Shown: piece by piece, positions 14,725 to 22,970 of the stretch
How the letters are laid out: each line of letters starts with the position of its first letter
Position numbering within the stretch: the stretch's first letter is position 1
DNA from: JBBSVE01 sp038233815
GTDB taxonomy: Bacteria > Pseudomonadota > Alphaproteobacteria > Rhodobacterales > Rhodobacteraceae
DNA: 23,387 bases
NCBI GenBank assembly: GCA_038233815.1
Contig: JBBSVE010000041.1
Span: 1-23,387, forward strand
Direction: 5' to 3'
Program-made: the position numbers and the translations under genes
Notes under the pieces: generated by a model
What the model was told of the DNA's origin: nothing
Databases searched by the model: none
What the model saw: only the letters and a program-made list of their open reading frames with translations

Positions 14725-17043
14725 CTATTCGGCCGTGAGCAGCGGCGGGCGTTGTTTGGTCAATTGCGCCTTTTGCGGTTCCTCGATGTCGAAGGTGATA
14801 ACATCGTCCTTCAGCCCGACCTTCACAATGCCGCCCTTCGTCAGCTTGCCGAAGAGCAACTCCTCCGCCAGCGGCTTCTTGATGCTCTCCTGGATCACGC
14901 GACCCAGCGGCCGCGCACCCATACGGTCGTCATAGCCTTTCTCGCCGAGCCAAGCCGCCGCTTCCGGCGACAGCTCGATATGGACGTTGCGATCCAGAAG
15001 CTGCGCCTCGAGCTGCAGGACAAACTTTTCCACCACCTGAAGAATGACATCCTTGCCCAAGGGCGCGAAGGAGATGACGGCGTCGAGACGGTTGCGGAAC
15101 TCCGGCGTGAAGGTCCGCTCGATCGCGGCAGTATCCTCGCCCGTGCGCCGGTCGCGCCCGAAGCCGATAGCGGAGCGCGCCTGCTCGGTTGCCCCCGCGT
15201 TCGAGGTCATGATCAGGATGACGTTGCGGAAATCGACGGACCGGCCGTTGTGGTCCGTGAGCTTGCCGTGGTCCATCACCTGCAACAGGATGTTGTAGAC
15301 GTCCGGGTGCGCCTTCTCCATCTCGTCCAGAAGCAGCACGCAGTGGGGATGCTGGTCCACTCCGTCGGTGAGCATGCCGCCCTGATCGAAGCCGACATAA
15401 CCCGGAGGTGCGCCGATCAGACGGCTTACCGCGTGCTTCTCCATATACTCCGACATGTCGAAGCGGATCAGCTCCACCCCCAGCGAGGACGCGAGTTGTT
15501 TGGCGACTTCCGTCTTGCCGACGCCCGTGGGCCCGGCAAAAAGGTAGTTCCCGATCGGCTTTTCCGGCTCCCTGAGGCCCGCCCGCGCCAGCTTGATCGC
15601 CGACGACAGCGCCACGATTGCCTTGTCCTGCCCGAAAACGACGCGCTTCAGGGTCTTCTCCAGATCGCGCAGCACTTCGGCATCGTCCTTGGAGACATTT
15701 TTGGCCGGAATGCGGGCGATCTTGGCCACGACGGCCTCGATCTCCTTGGTGCCAATGGTCTTGCGGCGCTTGCTTTCCGTCAGCAGGTGCTGGGCCGCCC
15801 CCGCCTCGTCGATCACGTCGATGGCGCTGTCGGGCAGCTTGCGGTCGTTGATATAGCGCGCCGCCAGTTCGACCGCGACCTTGATCGCGTCGGCGGTGTA
15901 GCGCAGGTCGTGATGCTCCTCGAAGTGCGGCTTCAGACCCATCAGGATCTTGATCGTATCGGGGATCGAAGGCTCGTTCACGTCGATTTTCTGGAACCGG
16001 CGGGCGAGCGCGCGGTCCTTCTCGAAATGCTGGCGGAACTCCTTGTAGGTGGTGGAGCCCATGGTGCGCAGCTTGCCGCCCTGAAGCGCGGGTTTGAGCA
16101 GGTTAGAGGCATCCATCGCCCCGCCGGAGGTGGCGCCCGCGCCAATCACGGTGTGGATCTCGTCGATGAAGAGGATCGCGTCGGGATGATCCTCCATCTC
16201 CTTGACAACGGCCTTCAGCCGCTCCTCGAAATCGCCGCGGTAGCGGGTGCCGGCCAGCAGCGCGCCCATGTCCAGCGAATAGATCGTGGCCCCGGCAAGG
16301 ATCTCCGGCGTCTCGCCCTTGATGATCTTCCACGCGAGACCTTCGGCGATCGCGGTCTTGCCAACGCCTGGATCGCCCACCAGCAGCGGGTTGTTCTTCC
16401 TCCTGCGGCACAGCACCTGAATGCAACGCTCCACTTCCGGCTCGCGACCGATCAGCGGGTCCACGTCGCCCTTCTGCGCCTTCACGTTCAGGTCCACGCA
16501 ATATTTGGACAGCGCGGATTCCTTTGCGTCCCCGGCCTCAGCCTTGGGAGTCTCATGGCCCTCATCGGCGCCGGTGACGGGACGCGGCTCCCCGAACGCG
16601 GGATCCTTGGCGACGCCGTGCGCGATATAGTTCACCGCATCATAGCGCGTCATGTCCTGTTCCTGCAGGAAGAAGGCGGCATTGCTCTCCCGCTCGGCGA
16701 AGATCGCGACGAGCACGTTGGCCCCCGTCACTTCCGTCCGCCCCGAGGATTGCACATGGATCGCCGCGCGCTGGATCACGCGCTGGAACGCGGCGGTCGG
16801 CACCGCCTCCGACCCGTCGACATCCGTGATAAGCGTGGAGAGGTCGTCGTCGATGAAATCCACCAGCGTCTTTCGCAGATCGTCGAGGTCGACCGAGCAG
16901 GCCTTCATCACGCGGGCCGCTTCGGGTTCGTCAATGAGCGAGAGCAGCAGATGCTCCAGCGTTGCGAGTTCGTGACGGCGTGCGTTGGCAAGCGCCAGCG
17001 CGCCGTGGATGGCCTGTTCGAGCGATGTGGAGAATGACGGCAC
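14725..17043 (-). CDS. clpA: ATP-dependent Clp protease ATP-binding subunit ClpA
   Basis: ClpA is the AAA+ unfoldase that feeds substrates to ClpP and works with the adaptor ClpS. The 772-residue product has the Clp N-domain (residues 1-145, with the family start SFSTSLEQAIHGALALANAR), then AAA module 1 with Walker A GDPGVGKT (223-230) and Walker B LFIDEIH, and module 2 with Walker A GPTGVGKT (504-511). The ClpP-docking loop reads IGF (in SAIGFGRDR), where E. coli ClpA has IGL. The lack of a long middle coiled-coil separates it from ClpB. The start is the GTG at 17043, with AGGAG 8 bases upstream; the frame stays open to 17103, but that extension is Arg/Pro-rich and not conserved. No clpS is found beside it in this window. 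Confidence 0.95.
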   Translation of the reverse strand: MPSFSTSLEQAIHGALALANARRHELATLEHLLLSLIDEPEAARVMKACSVDLDDLRKTLVDFIDDDLSTLITDVDGSEAVPTAAFQRVIQRAAIHVQSSGRTEVTGANVLVAIFAERESNAAFFLQEQDMTRYDAVNYIAHGVAKDPAFGEPRPVTGADEGHETPKAEAGDAKESALSKYCVDLNVKAQKGDVDPLIGREPEVERCIQVLCRRRKNNPLLVGDPGVGKTAIAEGLAWKIIKGETPEILAGATIYSLDMGALLAGTRYRGDFEERLKAVVKEMEDHPDAILFIDEIHTVIGAGATSGGAMDASNLLKPALQGGKLRTMGSTTYKEFRQHFEKDRALARRFQKIDVNEPSIPDTIKILMGLKPHFEEHHDLRYTADAIKVAVELAARYINDRKLPDSAIDVIDEAGAAQHLLTESKRRKTIGTKEIEAVVAKIARIPAKNVSKDDAEVLRDLEKTLKRVVFGQDKAIVALSSAIKLARAGLREPEKPIGNYLFAGPTGVGKTEVAKQLASSLGVELIRFDMSEYMEKHAVSRLIGAPPGYVGFDQGGMLTDGVDQHPHCVLLLDEMEKAHPDVYNILLQVMDHGKLTDHNGRSVDFRNVILIMTSNAGATEQARSAIGFGRDRRTGEDTAAIERTFTPEFRNRLDAVISFAPLGKDVILQVVEKFVLQLEAQLLDRNVHIELSPEAAAWLGEKGYDDRMGARPLGRVIQESIKKPLAEELLFGKLTKGGIVKVGLKDDVITFDIEEPQKAQLTKQRPPLLTAE

Positions 17044-17210
17044 GTTTGGTGCTCCTGTCCTGCGGACCTCGCGGGCGGGTGCCCTGCTCGACCCTGGCCT
17101 CATAAGGTTAAAGTTCGGTTTTCCGGTGCGCGCTTCAAGTCCTTTTTCGATTTCCCGACGGAATGTCGCGGCAATGTCGAAAAACGTGATCGCCGCTGCA
17201 CGGGAACGGC

Positions 17211-17978
17211 TCAGAATTTGTCCTTGGCCGCCCGGATTGCAGCGAAGACGGCGGCGTCAGACGCGTCCTTCATCCCCATCGCAGCCTTCATGTCCGGGTC
17301 GGAGGCGCGCAGGAACGGGTTCGTCGCACGCTCGACGCCCAAGGCAGAGGGGACGGTCGGCTTGCCCCGCGCATCCGCGTCCGCAACCAACCTTGACCGC
17401 GATATAAGGGCCTCACGCCCGGGTTCAAGGCTCAATGCGAAGGCGAGGTTCGCGGCCGTGTAATTGTGGCCGGAGCAGACCTGCACCTCGTCCGGCAGCC
17501 CTGCGAAGGTCGAGAGAGTGGCCCACATCTGCGCTGCGGTTCCCTCGAACAGCCGCCCGCACCCGGCGGCCATCAGGCTGTCGCCGGTGAAGAGGTAGCC
17601 GGACCGGGGAATGTAAAAAGCGATGTGGCCGACGGTGTGGCCTGAGGCGTCGAACACGCGAACCTCCTCGCCACCGAAATGGAATGTGTCGCCGTCCGAG
17701 AGCGGATGATCGAACGCGGGCAGACGGTGCGCATCGGCGGCCGCCCCCCAGACTGCCGCGGGGGCATGGCGCAACACCTCCGCCACACCCTGCACGTGGT
17801 CGGCGTGATGGTGGGTGAGAAGTATGTCCGACGGAGTCCAGCCGCGGCGGTCGAGCGCTTCGATCACCGCTCTGGCGTCCGGCACGTCGATCACCGCCAC
17901 GGAACCGCTGACCGCGTCGTGGAGGAGATAGGCGTAATTATCCTTGAGGCAGGGCACGACCACCAGTTCAAGCGACAT
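17211..17978 (-). CDS. gloB: Hydroxyacylglutathione hydrolase (glyoxalase II)
   Basis: Glyoxalase II hydrolyses S-lactoylglutathione to lactate and glutathione, completing methylglyoxal detoxification. The 255-residue metallo-beta-lactamase-fold protein has the binuclear metal motif THHHADH (residues 55-61), the later ligands in SGHTVGHIAFY and LFTGDSLMAAGCGRLFEG, and VCSGHNYTAANLAFAL, where most relatives have GHEYT. The C-terminal substrate domain PSALGVERATNPFLRA is present. ATG at 17978 is chosen because AAGG lies 6 bases before it; a GTG one codon upstream is also possible. It is divergent from the Bax-inhibitor-1 gene and lies 167 bases upstream of clpA on the same strand. A partner gloA lies about 5 kb away at the right end of the window. 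Confidence 0.95.
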   Translation of the reverse strand: MSLELVVVPCLKDNYAYLLHDAVSGSVAVIDVPDARAVIEALDRRGWTPSDILLTHHHADHVQGVAEVLRHAPAAVWGAAADAHRLPAFDHPLSDGDTFHFGGEEVRVFDASGHTVGHIAFYIPRSGYLFTGDSLMAAGCGRLFEGTAAQMWATLSTFAGLPDEVQVCSGHNYTAANLAFALSLEPGREALISRSRLVADADARGKPTVPSALGVERATNPFLRASDPDMKAAMGMKDASDAAVFAAIRAAKDKF

Positions 17979-18293
17979 CACGATCCTTTCGCGGCGTGGT
18001 CATACGAGCCACCAAGCTCAATGTGGTGCGCGAGCGAGCCCGGACAACCGGGGTCTGGCCGGATGCGGGCGTGAAACCGGCCTGCCGGATGGCGTCGGGA
18101 TGCGCCTGCGCGACCGAAATCCCCCCGCGAGAGGGTCTTTGAGACCTTCTTTATGCGCCCCCCGCAGCGGACGCGATCTTTTCGGTGAAAAACCTGCGCT
18201 TATTCTTGTATCCGGGGGCTACACGCCCGATATTCGATCCAAGGTGGTCCGCGATCCTGTGCGGGTCCCGCCGGATTTCAACCGGAGGAACAT
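17979..18293 (+). other. Intergenic region between gloB and the BI-1 gene
   Basis: This 315-base divergent spacer contains no gene I can support. A short hairpin GGTCT-TTG-AGACC (18134-18146) is followed by a T-rich stretch. A weak promoter-like pair, TTTTCG (18179-18184) and TATTCT (18201-18206) with a 16-base spacer, may drive the BI-1 gene. The last bases include a strong Shine-Dalgarno sequence, GGAGG, for that gene. Confidence 0.4.
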
Positions 18294-19073
18294 ATGGCTC
18301 AGTATCAATCTGTCAATTCGGCCGGCGCAGGCGCCCGGGGTGCTGCAATCGACCAGGGTCTACGCACCCACATGAACAAGGTCTACGGGCTGATGTCGGT
18401 GGGCATGCTGCTGACAGGCGCTGCCGCTTGGGCGATTTCGGGCCTCGCCACGACTACGGACCCGTCGGCGGCAGTGGCGCAGATCGGCAACCATACGATG
18501 CTGACGCAGCTCGGTTCGGCGCTCTATCTCTCGCCGTTGAAATGGCTGGTGATGTTCGCGCCCTTGCTCATGGTGTTCGCTTTCACGGGCTTCATCAACC
18601 GGATGTCGGTGTCCACGGCACAACTGTTCTTCTACGCCTATGCGGCACTGATGGGCGTTTCGCTGTCTTCGATCTTCATCGTCTTCACTGGCGCTTCGAT
18701 CGCGCAAACCTTCCTCGTGACCTCGATCGCCTTCGCGGCGCTGTCGCTCTACGGCTACACGACGAAGCGCAACCTGACCGGGATGGGCACCTTCCTGATG
18801 ATGGGTCTTGTCGGTCTGCTGGTGGCGATGCTGGTCAACTTCTTCCTGCAATCGGCGGGCCTGTCCTTCGCGATCTCCGCCATCGGCGTGCTGATCTTCG
18901 CGGGCCTCACCGCCTACGATACGCAGTCGATCAAGTCCGAGTATGTGGCCAACGCGGCGCAGGGCAACGAGGACTGGCTTGGCAAGTCGGCGATCATGGG
19001 TGCGCTTCGTCTCTACCTCGACTTCATCAACATGTTCATGTTCCTGCTGCAGTTCATGGGCAACCGGAACTGA
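18294..19073 (+). CDS. Bax inhibitor-1 / YccA family membrane protein
   Basis: The 259-residue product is a multi-pass inner-membrane protein of the BI-1 (TMBIM/UPF0005) family. An N-terminal soluble stretch of about 27 residues leads into THMNKVYGLMSVGMLLTGAAAW, the family's first membrane segment. About seven hydrophobic segments follow, with loops carrying the conserved INRMS and YGYTTKRNLTGMG. The C-terminal FAGLTAYDTQSIK contains the conserved aspartate of the family's pH-sensing site. Bacterial members such as BsYetJ are pH-sensitive calcium leak channels; in other bacteria YccA modulates FtsH. Which role applies here is not known. A strong GGAGG lies 5 bases before the ATG, and a perfect terminator follows 23 bases after the stop, so the gene is monocistronic. 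Confidence 0.93.
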   Translation: MAQYQSVNSAGAGARGAAIDQGLRTHMNKVYGLMSVGMLLTGAAAWAISGLATTTDPSAAVAQIGNHTMLTQLGSALYLSPLKWLVMFAPLLMVFAFTGFINRMSVSTAQLFFYAYAALMGVSLSSIFIVFTGASIAQTFLVTSIAFAALSLYGYTTKRNLTGMGTFLMMGLVGLLVAMLVNFFLQSAGLSFAISAIGVLIFAGLTAYDTQSIKSEYVANAAQGNEDWLGKSAIMGALRLYLDFINMFMFLLQFMGNRN

Positions 19074-19096
19074 TCCACGCCGGATCGCGAAACATG

Positions 19097-19124
19097 AAGG
19101 GCCGGGGGAAACCCCGGCCCTTTT
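19097..19124 (+). terminator. Rho-independent terminator after the BI-1 gene
   Basis: AAGGGCCGGGG and CCCCGGCCCTT form a perfect 11-bp stem with a GAAA tetraloop, followed by T residues. It is the strongest intrinsic terminator in the window. Confidence 0.93.
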
Positions 19125-19164
19125 GCTGTCCGGTTCCGACCTGTCCGCGCATCCCCTCCAAATG

Positions 19165-19189
19165 AAAAAGCCGCATCGGGCGATGCGGC
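19165..19189 (-). terminator. Rho-independent terminator after rpmG
   Basis: On the minus strand a perfect 9-bp stem (CGATGCGGC/GCCGCATCG) with a 2-base nominal loop, opening to about 4 bases, is followed by TTTTT. It lies 27 bases past the rpmG stop and faces the BI-1 terminator across about 40 bases. Confidence 0.88.
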
Positions 19190-19216
19190 CTTTCGATAGA
19201 CGGTCGGCAGGGATCG

Positions 19217-19384
19217 TTACTTGATCTTGCCTTCCTTGTATTCGACATGCTCCCGCTTGACGGGGTCGTATTTGCGGACCGTCATCTTCTCGGTCATGGT
19301 GCGGGCATTCTTCTTCGTGACATAGAAGTGCCCGGTGCCGGCCGTGGAGTTCAGCCGGATCTTGATTGTCGTCGGCTTCGCCAT
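19217..19384 (-). CDS. rpmG: 50S ribosomal protein L33
   Basis: L33 is a small protein of the large ribosomal subunit near the E site. The 55-residue product, starting MAKPTTIKIRLNSTAGTGHF and containing YVTKKNARTMTEKM and RKYDPVKREHVEYKEGKIK, matches the family over its full length. It has no CxxC pairs, so it is the zinc-independent (C-minus) form. The ATG at 19384 has AGGAG 8 bases upstream; an in-frame extension to 19543 is not conserved. A likely strong promoter lies about 60-80 bases upstream, and a terminator follows the stop, so it is transcribed alone. Confidence 0.97.
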   Translation of the reverse strand: MAKPTTIKIRLNSTAGTGHFYVTKKNARTMTEKMTVRKYDPVKREHVEYKEGKIK

Positions 19385-19439
19385 TCTCGTCTCTCCTGCA
19401 CGCGAGGCCTCGCGCCCCCGGTCAATTCGTGAAGCCTGC

Positions 19440-19467
19440 CTTGTATCGCCACTTGGGCCGGAGTCAA
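19440..19467 (-). promoter_or_regulatory. Probable rpmG promoter
   Basis: Read on the minus strand, TTGACT (19467-19462) and TACAAG (19445-19440) are separated by 16 bases. The -35 matches the sigma-70 consensus at 5/6 positions. The transcript start would be near 19433, about 50 bases before the rpmG ATG. Confidence 0.5.
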
Positions 19468-19652
19468 GGCCGGGGCGGGGCGATCTGGTCATGGGACGCC
19501 CCACACAGCCCTGCAGGGGGAGGGTCGGCCCGTTTCCGTTCACTCCCTGTTGATATTGGCAAAACAGGCCGACCGGTCCTTCTTGAGGGTTCGTCGCTGA
19601 TCGACGCTCATGCCCATGGTTCTCGTCGGTAAGAGATCGGGAAGGCGTCGTG

Positions 19653-20815
19653 ATGATGGGCAGGCTGGCGGCGCAGGAGCGGCTCTTCTACGGATCGATA
19701 CGCTTCTCGACCTTGGAGACTTTAGGCCGCAGCTGGCGACGCTCTATCGCCGGATCGGTCGCCGCTCTATCGACCCCGAGTGGCTGATCCGGATGCTTCT
19801 TATCGGCTATCTCTACGGTATTCGGTCCGGGACGCGGCTCTACGAGGAAGTTTATCTCAACCTCGCGGATCGCTGGGTCATGAGAGGGGACGAGCGCGCC
19901 GGTGCCGCCGACTAGCCCCGCAGAAGATCGAAGAGGTCTGGGCTGCGAAGAAAACCGCCTCGTGTCCCGTCCGGGCCTATTTCGACCGGCGCGATGCCGA
20001 AGCCGCCGGCCCGCCAAGAGGGATCTCAGCACAAGCCGCCCGAGACGATCTCGGAGATGGACCCGCAGGCGGCGTGGTCGATCAAGGACGGGCCGAAATG
20101 GCTACGCGACGAGACGAACGATCTGGTCGATGACACGCATGCGATCATCGTGGATGTCGAGGGTGCGGAGGATCAGGTAACGGTCCGGTGGACCGTTTCC
20201 CCGACAAACCCGGCGCGATTGGGCCAGGAGATCGTCGTGGTTGAGGCGATGCTGGACCGAAGCGGCGCGGCCGTCGGCTTCCGGCCGGGCAGTCTCGCGG
20301 CCAACAAGAGCTGCGGAATGGCGCCGTTCCTCGCGTGGTTGCGGGAGCGACATGTCACGCCCTGCCTCCCGATCCTCGACCGAAAGAGGCAGGCCGACGG
20401 CAAGTTCACCCGCGACCGCTACGATCCGGACCGGGACCGGTTCCTGTGCCCCGAGGACCAGGAGCTGACCCTGCGCAGCATCACCAGAGCGACAAGCGTG
20501 AATCGCTAAAAGACCCGGACCGCCGCCTGCCGGGATTGCCCGCTCAAACCGCGTTGCACCGACAGTTGCTCCCGCACGATGACCCCACGGGTGGACAAGG
20601 AGGCCTGTGACACCGTTCGCGCTCTGGCCAGTAAGGATGCATAGGTTACTGCCTGCGGTCGACGCAAGACGGTCGCGATGCTGATCGCTCATCTCAAACG
20701 GCACCTCAGCCCGCGCCTCCGGGGCCTATCCGGCGCCACTGGAGAGTTCCGCCTCGCAGTCACCGCTCGGCCCCTCAAGCGCCTCGCCAGGGTCTGTCCC
20801 GCATCGGGCCAGGGG
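19653..20815 (+). pseudogene. Decayed IS1182-family transposase
   Basis: Pieces of a DDE transposase of the IS1182 type lie in order but in changing frames. The N-terminus MMGRLAAQERLFY (from 19653) is in one frame. RIDTLLDLGDFRPQLATLYRR and IDPEWLIRMLLIGYLYGIRSG are in a second, and QKIEEVWAAKKTASCPVRAYF in a third. The C-terminal half (from about 19990) returns to the second frame with SEMDPQAAWSIKDGPKWL, HAIIVDVEGAEDQV, RDCPLKPRCTDS and KTVAMLIAHLKRHL. In-frame stops occur at 20507-20509 and 20642-20644. At least three frameshifts, two stops and an apparent central deletion (the relic spans about 390 codons where intact family members have roughly 450-500) make it non-functional. I could not place terminal inverted repeats or a target duplication with confidence. 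Confidence 0.85.
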
Positions 20816-21248
20816 GTAGTAGTGCGGCAAGCGTCCGCTTGGACGTCGCCGCAAAAATACGGCCAATGGCCGAACAGCTCCATTCTACGTTGGACCTTTT
20901 TCACCGATATATGCTGTCTCGGAACAAATATACCGATAGGGAACGTATTGTTAACCTACAGCAAGAAAGCTCGCGATACGCGAAATACTTTGTCAGACTC
21001 GCATTATGCGTTGCGTAATGCAAAACACGCTATCAGCGAGTTGGACGCCCAATCGGCATCCGGCGGGATATGCGGCGGCGTTCCGCCGAACTACTGTCCA
21101 TCTGTATAATTGCACCTGTCCAAATGGACAGGTCGTCTCCCGCGATCTGAAAAATTTCTGGCTCTTTGGGGTGCCGGAGAGGGTTTGGCACGGATCTTGC
21201 TTGGTTAGGGGACGAGGAAGACAATCAAGACAGGAAGAGGGATCGACA
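20816..21248 (+). other. Repeat-bearing, AT-richer control region before the XRE regulator
   Basis: This 433-base stretch holds no convincing gene. From about 20880 to 21030 it is clearly richer in A and T than the surrounding sequence. It contains two copies of ACCGATA (20903-20909 and 20932-20938), a perfect TCGCG-ATA-CGCGA inverted repeat (20971-20983), and a near-perfect inverted repeat with 9-base arms GCATTATGC and GCGTAATGC (21001-21021). The promoter and operator of the regulator lie at its right end. Confidence 0.5.
21105..21133 (+). promoter_or_regulatory. Promoter -10 and palindromic operator of the XRE gene
   Basis: A consensus TATAAT (21105-21110) is followed by the perfect inverted repeat ACCTGTCC-AAAT-GGACAGGT (21114-21133), which would cover the transcript start. 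The -35 is weak (TTCCGC at 21081-21086, 18-base spacer). A further half-site-like CTGTCCA lies upstream at 21094-21100. The position suits autoregulation by the encoded XRE protein, but this is inferred. Confidence 0.5.
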
Positions 21249-21611
21249 ATGAAACATCCGGTAGACGCCCATGTCGGCAAGCGTATCCGTCATCGGCGGT
21301 GGATGGTGGGGATGACCCAGCAGCAGCTCGCGGACCGCGTCGGGATCAAGTTCCAGCAGATCCAGAAGTATGAGACCGGGATGAACCGCGTCTCCGCCTC
21401 GCGGCTCTGGGATATCGCGGATGTGCTCGACGTGGCGATCGGCTTCTTCTTTGAGGGGCTCTCCGATGCCAATGGTGCCCAGCGCGTCGTTGCGGGCGAC
21501 ATGCTGGCCGACAAGGAAGCACTGGAGCTGGTGCGCTCCTACTACGCGATCCCCGAGGCGCAGCGCCGCCGTCTCTTCGACCTCGCCCGCGTTCTGAGCG
21601 ACGCGGCTTAG
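21249..21611 (+). CDS. XRE-family transcriptional regulator, PraR-like
   Basis: The 120-residue product is a Cro/C1-type helix-turn-helix regulator. The DNA-binding domain spans about residues 11-65, with the recognition region MTQQQLADRVGIKFQQIQKYETGMNRVSASRLWDIADVLDV. The strongly conserved FQQIQKYE..NRVSASRL pattern is that of the alphaproteobacterial PraR-like group, which in rhizobia influences quorum sensing and attachment. A short C-terminal helical tail (ALELVRSYYAIPEAQRRRLFDLARVL) likely dimerises. The ATG at 21249 follows GGAAGAGGG with 7 bases between, and the frame upstream is open but unconserved. The specific targets in this organism are unknown. hisN follows after 94 bases. Confidence 0.9.
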   Translation: MKHPVDAHVGKRIRHRRWMVGMTQQQLADRVGIKFQQIQKYETGMNRVSASRLWDIADVLDVAIGFFFEGLSDANGAQRVVAGDMLADKEALELVRSYYAIPEAQRRRLFDLARVLSDAA

Positions 21612-21705
21612 CTGGACACGCGGGGACCGGATCCGGCGGCTCTCGCGGGCGATTGACCGGACGCGCAGGTCGGCGTAGCGCTGGCCCGTGCTTCGGGAGA
21701 ATGCC

Positions 21706-22500
21706 ATGCGGGATCATACGGAGAAAGACACGCTGGTCCAGGTCGCCCACGCGCTCGCGGATGCGGCGCGGGTGGCCACGCTGCTCCATTTCCGCGCACC
21801 GGACCTGTCCGCTGACAGCAAGGAGAGCGACCGCTTCGATCCGGTGACGGTCGCGGACCGCGCCTGCGAGGCGGCAATGCGGGAGATTCTCGCGGCCCGG
21901 CGTCCTCAGGACGGCATACTGGGCGAGGAGATGGGGACCACCGTCGGCTCCTCCGGTCTGACATGGGTGCTCGACCCCATCGACGGCACGCGGTCGTATC
22001 TTGCCGGGGCGCCGACGTGGGGTGTCCTCATCTCTGTGGCCGACGCGGAGGGTCCGATCTACGGGCTGATCGATCAGCCTCATATCGGCGAGCGGTTCGA
22101 GGGCGGGTTTGGGCGTTCCGTGGTTCAGGGCCCACGCGGCAGCACCGACCTTTGCACCCGCCCGGCACGTCCTGTAGAGCAGGCGATTCTGCTATCCACG
22201 TTCCCGGAAATCGGAACGGCGGAGGAGCTGGCCCTGTTCCGCCGGGTGGCGGATCGGATGCGGCTGGTGCGTTACGGCATGGATTGCTACGGCTATGCAT
22301 TGCTTGCGGCGGGGCAGGTCGATTTGGTCATCGAGGCCGGACTGCAGCCCTACGACGTCCACGCCCCGATTGCCGTGATCGAGGCGGCCGGCGGGATCGT
22401 CACCGACTGGACCGGTGGCCCGGCCCATGCGGGGGGCCGCATCCTCGCAGCCGCCAATGCCGGAATCCATGCGGACGCGCTGGCATTGCTGGCCGAATAG
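21706..22500 (+). CDS. hisN: Histidinol-phosphatase, inositol monophosphatase family
   Basis: The 264-residue product belongs to the inositol monophosphatase superfamily and best fits the HisN group, which dephosphorylates histidinol phosphate in histidine synthesis. The metal-binding residues are visible: Glu74/Glu75 in ILGEEMG, Asp90 and Asp93 in WVLDPIDGT, and Asp217 in GLQPYDVHAPIAVIEAAGG. The stretch AAGQVDLVIEAGLQPYD is characteristic of HisN rather than SuhB. The ATG at 21706 has GGGAG 6 bases upstream; the alternative GTG at 21688 lacks a ribosome-binding site. It could instead be a general inositol- or 3'-phosphoadenosine-phosphatase; the family is hard to split by eye. It converges on the FucU-like gene with 11 bases between the stops. 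Confidence 0.85.
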   Translation: MRDHTEKDTLVQVAHALADAARVATLLHFRAPDLSADSKESDRFDPVTVADRACEAAMREILAARRPQDGILGEEMGTTVGSSGLTWVLDPIDGTRSYLAGAPTWGVLISVADAEGPIYGLIDQPHIGERFEGGFGRSVVQGPRGSTDLCTRPARPVEQAILLSTFPEIGTAEELALFRRVADRMRLVRYGMDCYGYALLAAGQVDLVIEAGLQPYDVHAPIAVIEAAGGIVTDWTGGPAHAGGRILAAANAGIHADALALLAE

Positions 22501-22511
22501 CGCAGGTCGGT

Positions 22512-22946
22512 TCAGGGTCCGATCACGCCCTTGCGCAAAATGAAGCAACCGTAGAACCGCGCGTCGGAGGTTTGGACGACGGCGTAGGATTTCCGCGCCG
22601 CGTCGTAGAAGGCGAACCGCTCCACCGCCGTCACGTCAAACCCCTCGCCTTCCACCAGCGCCACGACCTCGGCGGCGATTTCCGGCACCGCGCCGGGGTC
22701 GTCCACCACCGCCATGCGATGCACCGGCGATCCGTCGAATGTGTCGAGCGGCAGCAGCGACAGGATCGCCTCCACCGCGCGGGGCACGGGCGCGTCCATA
22801 CGGATCGCTCGCCCGTGCACCGTCCGGTGCGCGACGGAGGCCGCCGGAAAGTTCGCATCCGCGACGGTGATGCTGTCGCCGTGCCCCATCTCCGCCAGCA
22901 CGCCCAGAACCTCGGGCGACAGAAGCGGATCGATTCCTTTCAGCAT
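22512..22946 (-). CDS. RbsD/FucU family sugar mutarotase
   Basis: The 144-residue product closely resembles FucU, which interconverts the anomers of L-fucose (RbsD does this for ribose). Family blocks are MLKGIDPLLSPEVLGVLAEM, GHGDSITVADANFPA (with His22 and Asp30 at the active site), and near the end RFAFYDAARKSYAVVQTSDA and YGCFILRKGV. The length matches. No sugar transporter, isomerase or kinase gene is beside it in this window, so the physiological sugar cannot be read from context. The gloA gene lies 24 bases upstream in the same direction, which suggests cotranscription. Confidence 0.9.
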   Translation of the reverse strand: MLKGIDPLLSPEVLGVLAEMGHGDSITVADANFPAASVAHRTVHGRAIRMDAPVPRAVEAILSLLPLDTFDGSPVHRMAVVDDPGAVPEIAAEVVALVEGEGFDVTAVERFAFYDAARKSYAVVQTSDARFYGCFILRKGVIGP

Positions 22947-22970
22947 GTCAAAGCCTCCCCGATGCGGTGC

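Noticed and set aside
14719..17037. A 772-codon open frame on the plus strand opposite clpA
   Set aside because: It is a mirror frame of a GC-rich gene; the minus strand encodes unmistakable ClpA motifs, while this frame shows none.
17044..17210. Heat-shock (RpoH) promoter before clpA, from CTTGAA and CTTATG on the minus strand
   Set aside because: The elements are 27 bases apart, too far for the RpoH consensus; no other good pair was found.
21006..21248. Longer N-terminus for the XRE regulator from 21006
   Set aside because: The extension covers the promoter and palindromic operator and shows no protein-like sequence; the ATG at 21249 has a good ribosome-binding site.
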